Shown here in pieces: positions 22,397-34,172 of a stretch of 64,000 nucleotides of DNA. Source of the stretch: Phascolomyces articulosus (Eukaryota > Mucoromycota > Mucoromycetes > Mucorales > Lichtheimiaceae); the NCBI GenBank assembly GCA_025677815.1, contig JAIXMP010000017.1, positions 1-64,000 on the forward strand, written 5' to 3'. The notes below the pieces were generated by a model that saw only the letters and a program-made list of their open reading frames with translations, was not told the origin of the DNA and did not search any database. How positions within the stretch are numbered: position 1 is the stretch's first letter; every line of letters begins with the position of its first letter. The position numbers were made by a program, and so were the translations under genes.

Positions 22397-23063
22397 AAAA
22401 ATGACATATCTGGTACAAAAGAATATCAACATCTATATCTCTTCCGTCAGCACTTTCGAAGAAATTGGAAACAGCTCTACCATTCTCAATTTCTTGTAAG
22501 ATACCATCAATATTATCTTTATCATATTCATCTTCATCCGGATTATATTCATCACTATGATGCTTATCAACTCGAGAAAATTGCAAACTCTGGTACCCCT
22601 TGTTTGTATCCATAGGAATAAGTCTTCGGATGTTTTCTTTTTTTGTTTACCATCGTTGACTTTTGACCATAATAGTTCAGCATCTAGAAGAGCCATAAGC
22701 TGATCAATATGATACACTGGATCATTCTCTCCTCTTTGTTTTGTATCATATATAATTCATATATAGATTTTATTGATGCGATGGATTAAGGAGAAAAAGT
22801 AGAATAGAATAAATAATTGTAAATGTATCTTTGTAAATACCTGTTTGTAAATATTTGACGGTATTCAAGAATTATCGGCAGGCAAGTTCAATGTATAAGG
22901 GCCATTCTTCCCACTGAGTTTTTCCCTTATATGTTACGCTTGTGGATGTCGTTTCACTATTTTCATCTATTTGGGAATAGTAGATGCACCAGGTCTTTTT
23001 TCCTATTGGTTTCGATTGATAGGTTTTTTTCTTTGACCCAGATGCAGATCGAAAAAGGTACAT
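22397..23063 (-). pseudogene. Probable decayed protein-coding gene, family unknown
   Basis: Pieces of a minus-strand protein read in order. 23063-22872 ends in GKTQWEEWPLYIELACR then TAA. After the stop the same frame continues as FLNTVKYLQT to a GT at 22840. An AG before 22716 rejoins the frame (VYHIDQLMALLDAELLW). Further on, an apparent frameshift near 22600 leads to an acidic stretch (DEYNPDEDEYDKDN, then VSNFFESADGRD). The in-phase splice across the nonsense codon suggests that this was once a real gene. I do not recognise the family; a domesticated or transposon-related protein is one possibility. Confidence is low because there is no independent homology. Confidence 0.33.
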
Positions 23064-24086
23064 TTATCGTTGGCTCTTTTGGTTAAGATGGAGAAGATGA
23101 GAAAGGGAACTTGTTTGATGTGCTTCATTAAAATATTTTGTTAATAGTAGAAAAGAGAAAAATGAATCTGGTAAGGATCTGTCATATTTTTGTGTGTGTG
23201 ATGGATGGATGAAACTATTAGACATAATTGCACTTAGTGCTCTTTTTTATATTTTTATTAGTCTTCTCGGGGTGTTCTTGTTTGTCTGGTTCAGGGAAAT
23301 TGAAGTGTCACTTCTTGTTTTAGTTCATTTTCTATTCGAGTTCTGTTTTACGCAGTTCATATCCGCATATTTTGCCTTTGTGCATGATATCACGCCCAGT
23401 TCTTAGTCGAACGGTTGGGATTCAGCATCCATCTAATGCGTTGTCACTTGGCCTAGTTCATTGGTTCTGGTGAATGTGTCGTATCATCAAATGTGCTAGG
23501 ATAATTATATTCTAGTACACACAGTTCACCACTAGAGCTCCGTAAATGGCATCCTTCATTGTGGTGTTTCCCGGTCTCAGTTTTGTTCTGGTGGGTGGTA
23601 GGCAACTATCACTCTGGTGTTTATGCTCATTCTTTAGTACTTACAAGGAATCAAATGTTCCGCTGCTTTTTGTATGTTTCCATTTCTTTTCTCTGTTTCG
23701 TGTAAGTTGATTTGTTTTTCACTCTTATTGCTATTTATTATTTTGCAATAGTCTTATATGATGTTATTTTTTCTATTTGCTTTTATTAGGCTCAATGTAT
23801 TATCTCTTTTTGCTTACCCGGAATCCTCAACTCGTTTCTATAATGGGAAATTGTTTCTTGAACAATAATCAATGTCTGGATGCAAGCATAGTACGCTCAC
23901 AAGCGGCAGGGGCTATTCTTAAGCATGTCTACTTCCCACATACTACAATTAACCTTGGCTATTTTAAATTACCGCTCAGGTGTATAGCCTGGAAAAATTA
24001 AACTTAGATTCGTTTAGACTGCGCACAAATTATTCTTGAGCTTTTTTACACTCACAACTTGTCAAACGAGCGAACGGAAAACAAAC
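23064..24086. other. Intergenic region upstream of the phosducin-like gene
   Basis: This stretch is T-rich but less AT-biased than other spacers (about 23400-23650 contains several GC-richer blocks). The open frames at 23194-23406 and 23777-24001 have no recognisable domain. It could hold old transposon sequence or the promoter of the phosducin-like gene. Confidence 0.3.
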
Positions 24087-25304
24087 ATGGACGATCCCAA
24101 TGCAGATACGGAATGGTATACACGAAGAGAAACATCCATATTATCGGAACGTACCGAATCGTTAATTGGACTATAATTTGGTGACTTATCAGGAACGATA
24201 TTCTTCGTGCGCGTGGTATTATACCTCCAAAAGAAGAAGAAAGCAAGGAAGCCATTGAAGACATGTATGTCGAGGCATTGAATGCACGAAAGAAGGAAGA
24301 AGAAAGTTTAGAAAACAAGACTTTAGATGAACTCGATGAACTTGAAGATGAACTTGACGATGATCGTATTATTTTAGAATACAGGTAAAAAAGTTTTTTT
24401 TTTCTCCCCTACGAATCAGTTTGTTGTGTTACGACATTGTATCACTTCATATTCTATGCATACAATGCTTTCTAGTTCCTTAACGACTTACTGACTTACT
24501 ATTATGACCATGATCGTTTTATTGTGCTGTTATGATAATTTATTTATATAGAAAAAAACGATTAGAAGAAATGCAAAAGTTGACTGAACAAAACAAATAT
24601 GGTGAAGTGACTCAAATCTCCAAACCAGATTTTGTTAAAGAAGTGACTGAAGCAAGCAAGGAATGTTATGTGGTAGTTCATTTATTCAAGGATTAGTAAG
24701 TGGGATCAATATTATTTGTCTTATTATGAAAGTAATCTCGTTTTTTTTATATCCTGATCCATGCGGCGTCCCCTCCTCTCGGTCTTTCTTCTCGATCTTG
24801 TTTTTTTAATTTTGTTTTTAGTATTCCAGCATGCAAGTTGATGAATCAACATTTGGCACAACTCGCAAAAGAATTCAAAGCTACGAAATTTGTCAAGATT
24901 GTTAGTGATCAATGTATTCCAAATTATCCAGATAGAAACGTTCCTACATTGTTGGTTTATGGAGAAGGTGATATCAAGGCAAATATTGTAGGAGCAATTG
25001 CATTTGGAGGAATGAATATGACTGTCTCGAGTAAGTTGGGTCCTATTTTATTACTATTGTGTTATGATGGTGGTTCACACGATATACCAAGCGTCTTATA
25101 ACAAGAAACTAAAAAAAAATTATCATGGTGGGGGCAAATTTTAAAGGTATCCGTGCCCAGCTTGCAAATGTTGGAGCAGTTCCACCTGAGAAGAAAGAAG
25201 AGGAAGATCACAAGAAAAAGAAAAGTATTTATCGATCAGCAGCCACAGCCGCGCTTAGTAGTGATGAGGATGAAAGTGATAATGATGATCGAGGATATTA
25301 TTAA
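24087..25304 (+). CDS. Phosducin-like protein (PLP2/PDCL3 type)
   Basis: Five exons (24087-24115, 24193-24384, 24552-24695, 24822-25030, 25147-25304) join into about 243 residues, the normal size. The N-terminal helical domain contains DTEWNDILRARGIIPPKEE and a long acidic coiled stretch (LDELDELEDELDDDRI). A thioredoxin-fold domain follows with KDYIPACKLMNQHLAQLA, KFVKIVSDQCIPNYPDRNVP and TLLVYGEGDIKANIVG; it lacks the thioredoxin CxxC, as expected. The tail is acidic (LSSDEDESDNDDRGYY). By family knowledge these cytosolic proteins bind the CCT/TRiC chaperonin and assist actin/tubulin folding; yeast PLP2 is essential. The first exon codes only nine and two-thirds codons, but the splice is in phase and gives the conserved W-N-D-I-L. 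Confidence 0.94.
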
Positions 25305-25934
25305 AAATATATTTATTTTGTCATGATCCAAATTGGGTCAAAAAGGATCTTTTTGTTTGAATCATGAGAAAGAGAGAATTAGTAAAAAGGGTTTGGGAAA
25401 ATTAACAATGGGTCGATCAAAAACAACAAGTTTGGGGGGGGGGTTTAGTTCTTTTTGTATAACAAGCTAAAATAAATAAAATTTCATGTGTTACTTATTT
25501 TCTTCCTTTTTCCTATTCGTTATAGAAAAAAATCAACTATATCGGATTAAATAATGTATGAAATTCTGTAAAAATCGGTTATCATTATCATCCATTGAAT
25601 GACGATCTTTTATTATTGCAGGAAATATTCTTCTGTATATGTGTCTTGAAGGAAGCGCAGATCATTGATGTTTATTCGCTTTCAATCATCAAGTAAAAGC
25701 TCTGAAAAAAAACAGAAGTTGTCTACCATTCTTATGATGGTTAGGTTTTTTTTTTGTTAGTGTGCACATAAGTAATTTAACACAGCCACCTCATCGTTTC
25801 ACGATGCATCATGTAATAATACAGAAGCTGACTATTTGAAATATCTTTTTTCCTTTCTTCCTTTCTTTTACTCCTTTTTCTTTCTATTTTACTGTTTTTG
25901 TGTGTTTTTTCTCCTACCATTTATTATTATATTC
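25305..25934. other. Intergenic region
   Basis: Holds the 3'UTR of the phosducin-like gene (AATAAAATTT near 25474) and the T/C-rich leader of the kelch gene. A run of ten G lies at 25434-25443. No additional gene is seen; an in-frame ATG at 25836 upstream of the chosen kelch start would only add a Phe-rich leader. Confidence 0.4.
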
Positions 25935-27349
25935 ATGAAAATATATTCATGTTTACTTTCAGCAGCGGCACTAGTCGGTCTTGAGGTGATGGCCATGACT
26001 CCTGAGCCACGATATGGTGGAGGTATTTTTAAATATACATATTATAAATGATATTATACTCTATTTATAATTAAATCGATGAAAAAAATAAAAAATAAAA
26101 AAAAACTAAAGGGATTGTTCCTTATATGATTAGATAGTATATTACTCAATAGGCGACTTTATTATTACGGTGGCCGTGGTAGCACTGGTACCAATACAAC
26201 AACCTTACAGGATTTAATTTATCTCGATATCACCAATAGCGCTCAAGTTTCTTCAGCTCAATCAAATTGGCAACAAGCTCAAGTGACTGGTGGTCTTACT
26301 GCCGAACCTAATTACCTTTATGCTATGGCCGTGATTCCAGACCTCAATTCAATTATGATTTATGGTGGAGCTGGATACAACTCAGAAAACCAACTCCTTC
26401 AGCACTCAGTCGTAGTCTATAATGCTACAACCGATACCTGGCAAAACTTAGCAGAACCTCAGCCTCGATTAAAACAAGTGTATATATAATTGATTTCTTT
26501 TCACTTCAAAAATAAGGATACTAGAAATGGGCATCTAAAAAAAAACGAAAGAGAGGAGGTGCTTATTCTGATGTTTTTAAAATAGATTTGCAGGAACTGC
26601 TTCACGTGGTGATGATGGCAAAGCATACGTTTTTGGCGGGCGCAGGTAGAGTTACATTATTTGCTAGTTATAGACTTTTTTTACTTTGTTTGGATTAATA
26701 TTGACGCAATATTTTGCCACTCCTGCTTTCTATAGTTACGCAAGTGGTATAATGCCACCTTTTAATAGAGATGTCCGGATTTATGACTTTGCAGTATGTA
26801 TCTTAACATTCTCATGGCATATATATACATATTGCATACATTATTCAATTCGCCTAATCACTCTTTTTTTTTTTTTCAATTGTTAGGCCGCTTCATGGAG
26901 TCAAGGAGCAGCATTACCAGCCAATGTTGGTGTTCGTTTCCGTACACCAACCACTTTAGCAGGCAAAGATTTATATTACATTGGAGGCATGACAGCAAAT
27001 TATACAGATACCCAAATTACGAGCGATAATATTATGGTACCTATGACAGATATTCTAATTTATAATATTGATGATAACCAATGGCGAACAGCTCAAGCAA
27101 CAGGTGATATACCAAACCCAAGAATTATGCACACCATTGCATCCAGTAAGATATCGTTGAACAAAACATTAATAAACAATCACACAAATGTAACAAAAAA
27201 AGAAAAAAAAATTAACATTTCTTATTTTTCTAATTGATAGAACCAAACTCACAAGATATCCTCTTGTACGGCGGCAAATACAACAGTATGTCTCTCAATT
27301 GATCTATGATTTTATATTGATGAAAAACATATGTATATAATTTTACTTA

Positions 27350-27395
<46 letters not shown>

Positions 27396-28152
27396 TAGTT
27401 AGTACGAATGTTCCAATTCCAGGAAATATCTGCTATGTCTTAAACACCAATTCAATGGCTTGGGAAAAGAAGAATCCCGTAGGTGTGGGTCCGGGCGCCT
27501 TGTATGGACATGCAGGTAACAAACATAATTTATATTCACTAATTGCTTGGGTCTAATAACAAGATTCAATTATATTTTACTAACAATTAAATCTATAATT
27601 CCAGCCGTCTTTGCCGATTACAGTTCATTACTTTTTATTATGTTTGGTGTAAATAGTACTGGGAACTCTCAAAGTGGATTCCACATTTTGAATACAGAGA
27701 CATGGACTTGGGATGCTTCCTACCTTTCGTCCTACCCTGGCCAAGATGATGGATCAAGTGGCGGAGGTAGCAGCAATTCAATTTCAGGTGGTGCCATTGC
27801 TGGAATCGTTGTTGGCTGTGTCGCAGGCGTGAGCATCATTGCCGGTTTATTATTCTTCTTGATACGAAGACGTCGACGAAATGGTAATAAAGAGGAGATG
27901 ACTACTGGAGGAAAGTTTACAAACGTTAGTGATGGAACGGGTGGTGGTGGTGTTAAACCAGAAGATACGAACGATGGTATACCCAATGCAACTTTATCAC
28001 CTTTGCTTCCTTCGGAGACTGCTCCACCGTATCGAGCCCAAGTACCAGATGAAATAGATCCACCCATGGCATTATCCGTACAAAATACAAATAATGCTCA
28101 ATCAGCCCCAAGAACTGAAAATATGCGAGCTGTAAAACCTGATGGAGAGTAA
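25935..28152 (+). CDS. Kelch-repeat single-pass membrane protein, copy 1
   Basis: Eight exons (25935-26022, 26134-26479, 26586-26645, 26736-26793, 26887-27145, 27241-27285, 27399-27515, 27605-28152) join into about 506 residues. A signal peptide (about 1-21, ends VMAM) leads into a galactose-oxidase/kelch beta-propeller: RRLYYYGGRGS, AVIPDLNSIMIYGGAG, GKAYVFGGRSY, KDLYYIGGMTANYT, QDILLYGGKYN and SSLLFIMFGVN are the glycine-doublet blade motifs. A Gly/Ser linker, one membrane helix (GAIAGIVVGCVAGVSIIAGL), an Arg-rich stop-transfer stretch and a Pro-rich cytosolic tail follow. The extracellular domain probably binds protein or carbohydrate, but the ligand is unknown. The ATG at 25935 is chosen because it gives a clean signal peptide. 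A paralogue of the same layout lies about 3.7 kb downstream. Confidence 0.88.
27351..27395. repeat. Compound (CA)n(TA)n microsatellite in intron
   Basis: About 12 CA units pass directly into about 11 TA units, ending at the TTAG acceptor of kelch copy 1 exon 7. Seen directly. Copy 2 lacks it at the same intron. Confidence 0.9.
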
Positions 28153-31100
28153 ACCTTTTCTTTTTTTTTTTTACAATTTTATCACCAGCATCATCATTCT
28201 ATTTAATTTTAGCAGCAAGAACCTCAACTTTCATATATAATCTAAAATAAACGCTCATTTCATACATCTATACCTTTATAATTAGTATTTATATATAGAT
28301 ATATTCATTGTTTAAACAAAATAATTCATCAAGTCTTTATGACTCCTGTTACTCTTGATTTTACTTTTAAAAAATTGACCCAATCCTAAATTATAACACA
28401 TTGTACTGCTGCGCCAACAAACAACTTAGCATATAAAAAATCACTTTCATTAGTATCTATGGTAGCTAATTAGCTACATCAAATAGATAAGTGAACGTCA
28501 ATTTATTTATTTTTGTTTATTGATTAGTAAGCATAGCAACAAAAATCTTACCCAATAGTAGGCAATATATTAATTTATGACATACGATTTTTTCTCGTAT
28601 CCAGTAATATGAATTTTTGTGGCAAAAACATTTATTGCGTTAAACACTCTAACCGTTGCTGTTAAGGATTATTTTTGGAATACGCCAACAACTTGGTCAT
28701 ACGTCAGGTACAAATAAAAGTGACATATACTCCAACCAACCGGGGCAGCTGATTTTGTACGGTATATATAAGTATACATAAGTATAAAGCAAATTAGATA
28801 TTCTGGTCGATTCTCATCGTTCAATTTTCACTCTCCAGCCTTCCGCATGAAGTTGATCAAACTTATCATTTTGTCTCTTATAACTTTCATTAATTTTTTT
28901 TTATTGTTGCAAGCTTTCTAGCTCTAAATCACAATTGGTGTCATCAATTCAGTAGCAAAAGTATCCTCTATGTGGTTACCATATGACCGGGATGAGGTAT
29001 CAAATGCTAATTGATTCAGGAGTGGCTGATGGTATTCTCCTCTGTACCATTGTATGTTGGTGGGATTAGGGCTTGTTTTTTAGCGATATTCACAAAAAAG
29101 GAGATTTTGAGTAATGAAAATTTATTTTCGGGTAGTTTAAGATAAAAACAGCTTTTTGGCTAACCTTCATATTTTTTGTTGTCCCATAAACGATGATTCT
29201 TGGTGATACACAGAAGTGTAAGGATATAAAAATACTTTGTGAAGGAACTAAAAAAGGCCGGGGTTATAAAGGAAGAAAATTGCAAAGAAATATGGCCCGG
29301 TGCCAAATGACAATTTTAAATAAATTCAAAACGCCAGACACGTTGGAATTAGCTGGAGAATATATACAAGTACTCAATGAATTGATAATAAAAGCAAAAA
29401 GAAATAAAGAGAAATAAATGACATATCAGAATGTGGTTGCTTATATGAGATACATTGTTGGAATATAGAATGATTCTAGTAGTCAGTGTCAAACAGCCGA
29501 CCAAGATGAAATTGTATTGTAAGCAACTGCTGTATTTGTATCATCGTCAAGAAAAGTACCGTACGGAACTTATAAAGTGAACTTGGTAGCAGCAACATAT
29601 TAGGATATTAAACTTCATAGTGTCAGCTGTAAAGAACGGAGGTGTAGCAGCACATGTAGTGTCTCTACTGTTCTTAAATAACAAGTAAACAATATAAGAA
29701 TAAACACTACAATGATATCAAAGCAAAATTGCTGTTGCATACGGGATGCACTAACTCCTCAGTCATATCCTCATAAGCTGGAAAGGTTGGCATAAATAAC
29801 ATAATACTTCATTTACTTTTGAAAGTACTCCCTTAAAACCTAGGTGTGAATGGTTATTTTTACGCGTCCATGCTATTTTTATCAATGTCATATTCTTGTC
29901 AAAGAAAATGGATTCTGAACTAGGATTCCGAAACGCAGTACTCAGTCATAAGTTTACTTGGAAGGAAACTTATTGCTATTGAATAATCCCCTGGAAATAT
30001 ATCAGGATAAAAGATGACCTGTATACTTATATCTAATTTTTAAATGTAATAAGTAGAATCACTTTACCAACGATAGTTGTAAAAGTGGACAGAACAGCAT
30101 GTATGGATCCTTTGCGCTGCGGATTGTCAATTTTACAGATAGTAGCACAAACTTTTTAAAAATTTCGAAACCTCCAAACCGAACACTGATAAGATCGATT
30201 ACTAGTAAACATGTTATATTGAGTACCATAATCGGCATCCACGCAGCAGTGATTTTTTTAATATTTAAAAAAATATTGTTTATTTACGCAGGTTTAAAAT
30301 AAAAAGGGTGTTCTATGTAAATCTCAAATTTCGGTAAAATAGTTGAAATGCTAGAATTTCTTTTAGTCAGTTAACAAAAGAGTGGGGAATGTAACTAAAT
30401 CTAGCTAGATTCATCTACATATTAATGACAGTTTTATTAAATCAAACCTCATTTTTGACTTATTCATTAACAAAAAGATCAATGAAGAATATGATAGAAA
30501 AAATTAGGATTTTTACTCCACAGTAAAAAACGAACAGCAATTGAGGTAAACTATTATTATTATTGTCAAGGCTAAGGAATTCTTCACATAGGAACAATGC
30601 AAAAGACAACCGGTGCTTGTCGAATAAAACACAATGATTGAACTATTGTATTGGATAATAATAAATAATTAGTTAATAGGATTTATCTTGATAATTTTGG
30701 AAGAAAATAAAACGTATGCATTTTCCTTTCTTGATGTTATTTATGAATGGGTATTATCATGTGGACCACTTCATGTCATCATGTATAAATATATAGTCAA
30801 AACAATTGATTTAAAAGAACCATAAAATTTTATAGGAAAAAATAACACCCACAATTGTCATTAAACATACTGCGGTTGAAAGAAGTTGAGAAAAAAAAGC
30901 ATTATATTACTGTGTATAAACGAAATATTGATTCAACTAATAGTATATACGGAAACATCTTGAGCTGACCATATATTTTATCTTGCATTGCATTTTATCC
31001 AACCAAAGTAAATTACACATGTATATGGAGTAATGTTGCTTATAAGTATATATATCTTTTTTTTTTCCCATCGTTTGGAAAATTTTTTCATCACCGAGAT

Positions 31101-31828
31101 AGATAAATGCTTAAATCTGGATATAGTTATCCAAGATGGTCTGTGTATTTATCTTATTGTTGTCGAGGATGTGGAAAATTAAGCCGCGTAGGCAAATGAA
31201 AAAATTGGATGGACTGAACAAAAAAGATCATTGTAAATTACTAAAAATAACTTGATGCTCGTTGCCCATTGGTTAGTCACTCGTTTACAGAGAGGGATAA
31301 TGATTCACTTTATATTTACTTGCGTATTGCAAAGCTCAATACAAACCAATTAGACTTATGTGTAGATGGTCGCACATCTAAGTGAGAACCGTCTGGAATC
31401 CCGATTTCTCCAAATACTGCTGGTTTAAACTGTGTTTTAAAAATCCAGCACAACCTTAAAAAACGTCAGTATTAATAATTACTGTCATTGGCTGTTATAA
31501 GTTATGCATAGTACGATTCCTTGCAATGATAATAGCTTGGAGGAAAGGAGCACAGGGTGTCCAAGTGCATAAACAACAAATTGCCCATTTGTTTCTTAAA
31601 TTTCAAGCAATACATAGATAAACATTACCAAGGAATACTTCTTCATACGCAACGCTTACATTGTCAGGCTTCAACATCCCTGGTTCTGTGTTTTTACTTG
31701 TGTGTTGTACAAGCTTAGTGATAGTTGTACGAGGAACGCTCGCCCCCAAATCAAACCTATTTTTCATTCATTCTCACCTTTTTATTTATTCTTTTTTCTT
31801 TCCCTTTTTCTACCTTCTCTAGTTGCCA
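28153..31828. other. Long spacer between the kelch paralogues
   Basis: About 3.7 kb with no confident gene. Noted inside: (i) a TATATATAAG at 28763-28772 with, 75 bases on, an ATG (28847) opening a 24-codon hydrophobic leader (MKLIKLIILSLITFINFFLL), resembling a signal peptide but ending at a stop; (ii) a 74-residue basic frame at 29193-29417 (KFKTPDTLELAGEYIQVLNE) that looks mildly protein-like but has no family I recognise; (iii) a 67-residue frame at 30099-30302 with a hydrophobic end. It may be a graveyard of a former gene or mobile element, but nothing can be named. Confidence 0.35.
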
Positions 31829-34172
31829 ATGAAATTATTTTCTTGTTTGCTTTTAACACTCATAAGCATTGAGATATCTGCCATTACACCACAGCCACGA
31901 TTTGGTGGAGGTAAAATACTTTTATACTTGTAATAAACATAGGGTTTATTTGAATTATTTAATATATTATGTTGCTTGTCAGGATTTTTATATTTCCAGA
32001 GAAAAGAGAAATATTTTATTTATCGCCATTTGGTTATTATTATTGTTATCTAGACAGTACTCTGCTTAAACGGCGGCTTTATTATTATGGTGGTGGCATT
32101 GATGAAATTGGAAATATGAATACATCCACTTCACAAGAATTGATTTATCTTGATATAGAAAAGTCATTCGAGATCAAATCTGGTCTTTCTGCCTGGCAAA
32201 AAGTCAATGTTACTGGTGATCTTCAGCCTGAAGCAAATTATTTGTATGCTATGGCAGTTTTACCAAGATCAAATTCTATTGCTATCTATGGTGGGGCTGG
32301 GTCCAATAATGGTCAATTACTTCAAAATACAGCTGTGTTGTATAATGAAACAACAGGTTCCTGGCAAACAATTGATGACCCACAGTCTAATCTTAAACAG
32401 GTGTAGGATATATTTCTTATTTTGTCTATTTTTATCCACGATTTTCTTTAAAGAAAAATTTTGATTTTACCAATCCAACTTTTTTAAATATAGGTATTTA
32501 GCCTCATTTCAACGTGGCAAAGGCAGTATTGGTTATTTATTTGGTGGTAGAAGGTGTGTAAAAATAGTTGCTTTTTTCCCTTGTCTTGTCTATACTAGTA
32601 GAATATTAATGTAATTTGTGTATATAGTTACGCTGGCGATGTTTATCCACCATTCGCAAAAGAAATGCAAATATTCGATCCTTTTGTAAATCCTCTTCTC
32701 CCCTTCATAATGGTTTAGTGGGTTGTTTTTTTATTGTCATTGACTTTTTGTATATTCTTCTTAGACTTATTCTTGGACTACAGGTGCAGCTGTACCAGAT
32801 GAATATGGCGTTCGATTCCGTACTCCGTCTGCATTATATCACAATGATATTTATTACATTGGAGGAATGAGTGCAAACTATACTAATACACAAATTACAC
32901 ATGATAATACGATGGTTCCTATGTCTGATATTCTGATTTATCATATTGATGAAAACACTTGGGAGAAGAAAACAGCCACTGGCGACGTGCCAGCTCCACG
33001 TATAATGCACACAGTCACATCAAGTAAATTATTGTTGCATATTGTTAAAAAATATAAAATGAAAAAAAAGTTGGCCTATTCATTGTCATAAATAGTAGAA
33101 TATGTATTAAAAGTCATTGCCATCATATAAATATATAGAACCAAACACAAACAGCATTATGGTTTTTGGTGGAAAATATAATGGTATGCATTTTTTAAAT
33201 CAGCCAACTAAATCAGTAGCAGCGTATCCATTTTTAGTTTCTGACAAATTCATGGTATTTATAAATATAATTGCCACCAGTCAGCACTACTATTCCAATG
33301 AATGGTGGCGACGCCGTCTACGTATTAAACACAGGCTCAATGGAATGGGAAAAAAAGAATCCTATAGGTGTAGGTCCAGGACCATTATTTGGACATTCAG
33401 GTAACAATGCTAACTAAAAGAAAGCAATCAGGCATATACTATGTTTTCACCTCTATTAATTATTTTGATACATTTTTCAAAAAGCTGTTTTTGCCGATTA
33501 TAGTTCTTTACTCTTTATCATGTTTGGTGTGAATCAAACAGGGTATGCTCAGAGTAATTTCCACGTATTAAATACTGAGACATGGAGTTGGTCCACTTCA
33601 TATCTCTCTTCTTATAGCGGACACAATGAAGATGAAGATGCCGATGATTCTTTACTTGGTGGTGATGATGGTAATGGAAAAACTTCAACTGGTACTATAG
33701 TTGGAGCAGTTGTTGGAGCAGTTGCTGGTGTGGTAAGTAATATGTTTTCCTCACCTCTTTTTTTTTGTTCTTATACAAAAGACCTTTGTAGGATGATAGT
33801 TACTAATTATTTTTATTTTAGGCGATTGTTGCGGGTATAACCTTCTTCTTTATTCGAAGGCGACGAAATGGTAAACAAAATGAAATAAATTACGGAGAAC
33901 GAGCATAAATTATTAACGATACCGCAGGTAGTACTCTCAAATCAGAAGATACCAAGCCTAATGTAGACGATACTGTTCCCAACGCAACATTAGCTCTTCT
34001 CCATGAAGAACGCAAGGAACCCCCAATTTACCGAGGTCAGATCCCAAATCAACTTGATGAAGACCATCCACTGCCGCCAGTAGCATTTAAAATGACTGGC
34101 CCTGATGGAACCGAAGCATCAGCTCTTACAACTCTAAACAGCCGACCTGCTATGAAGCCAGATGGAGAATAA
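31829..34172 (+). CDS. Kelch-repeat single-pass membrane protein, copy 2
   Basis: Ten exons (31829-31910, 32054-32402, 32494-32553, 32628-32685, 32765-33023, 33139-33183, 33281-33400, 33485-33732, 33822-33870, 33928-34172) join into about 504 residues, collinear with copy 1: signal peptide (ends near ISAITPQPR), kelch blades (RRLYYYGGGID, SNSIAIYGGAG, YLFGGRSYAG, DIYYIGGMSANYT, SIMVFGGKYN, SLLFIMFGVNQ), a membrane helix and a cytosolic tail ending RPAMKPDGE (copy 1 ends RAVKPDGE). The first seven introns share positions with copy 1. Two further introns are specific to this copy: one of 89 bases inside the membrane helix and one of 57 bases after the Arg-rich anchor. The 57-base segment is a multiple of three and contains TAA, so if it were retained the tail would end early at 33908. 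Ligand and role are unknown. Confidence 0.85.

Noticed and set aside
22173..22400. Hydrophobic multi-helix protein on the minus strand
   Set aside because: The region is made of AAAAAGAATA-type runs whose complement codes Phe/Leu/Ile/Tyr strings; composition alone explains it.
27732..28067. Pro-rich antisense frame of 111 codons in the kelch gene
   Set aside because: It is the complement of Gly/Asp-rich coding sequence on the plus strand, where the frame is supported by the paralogue.
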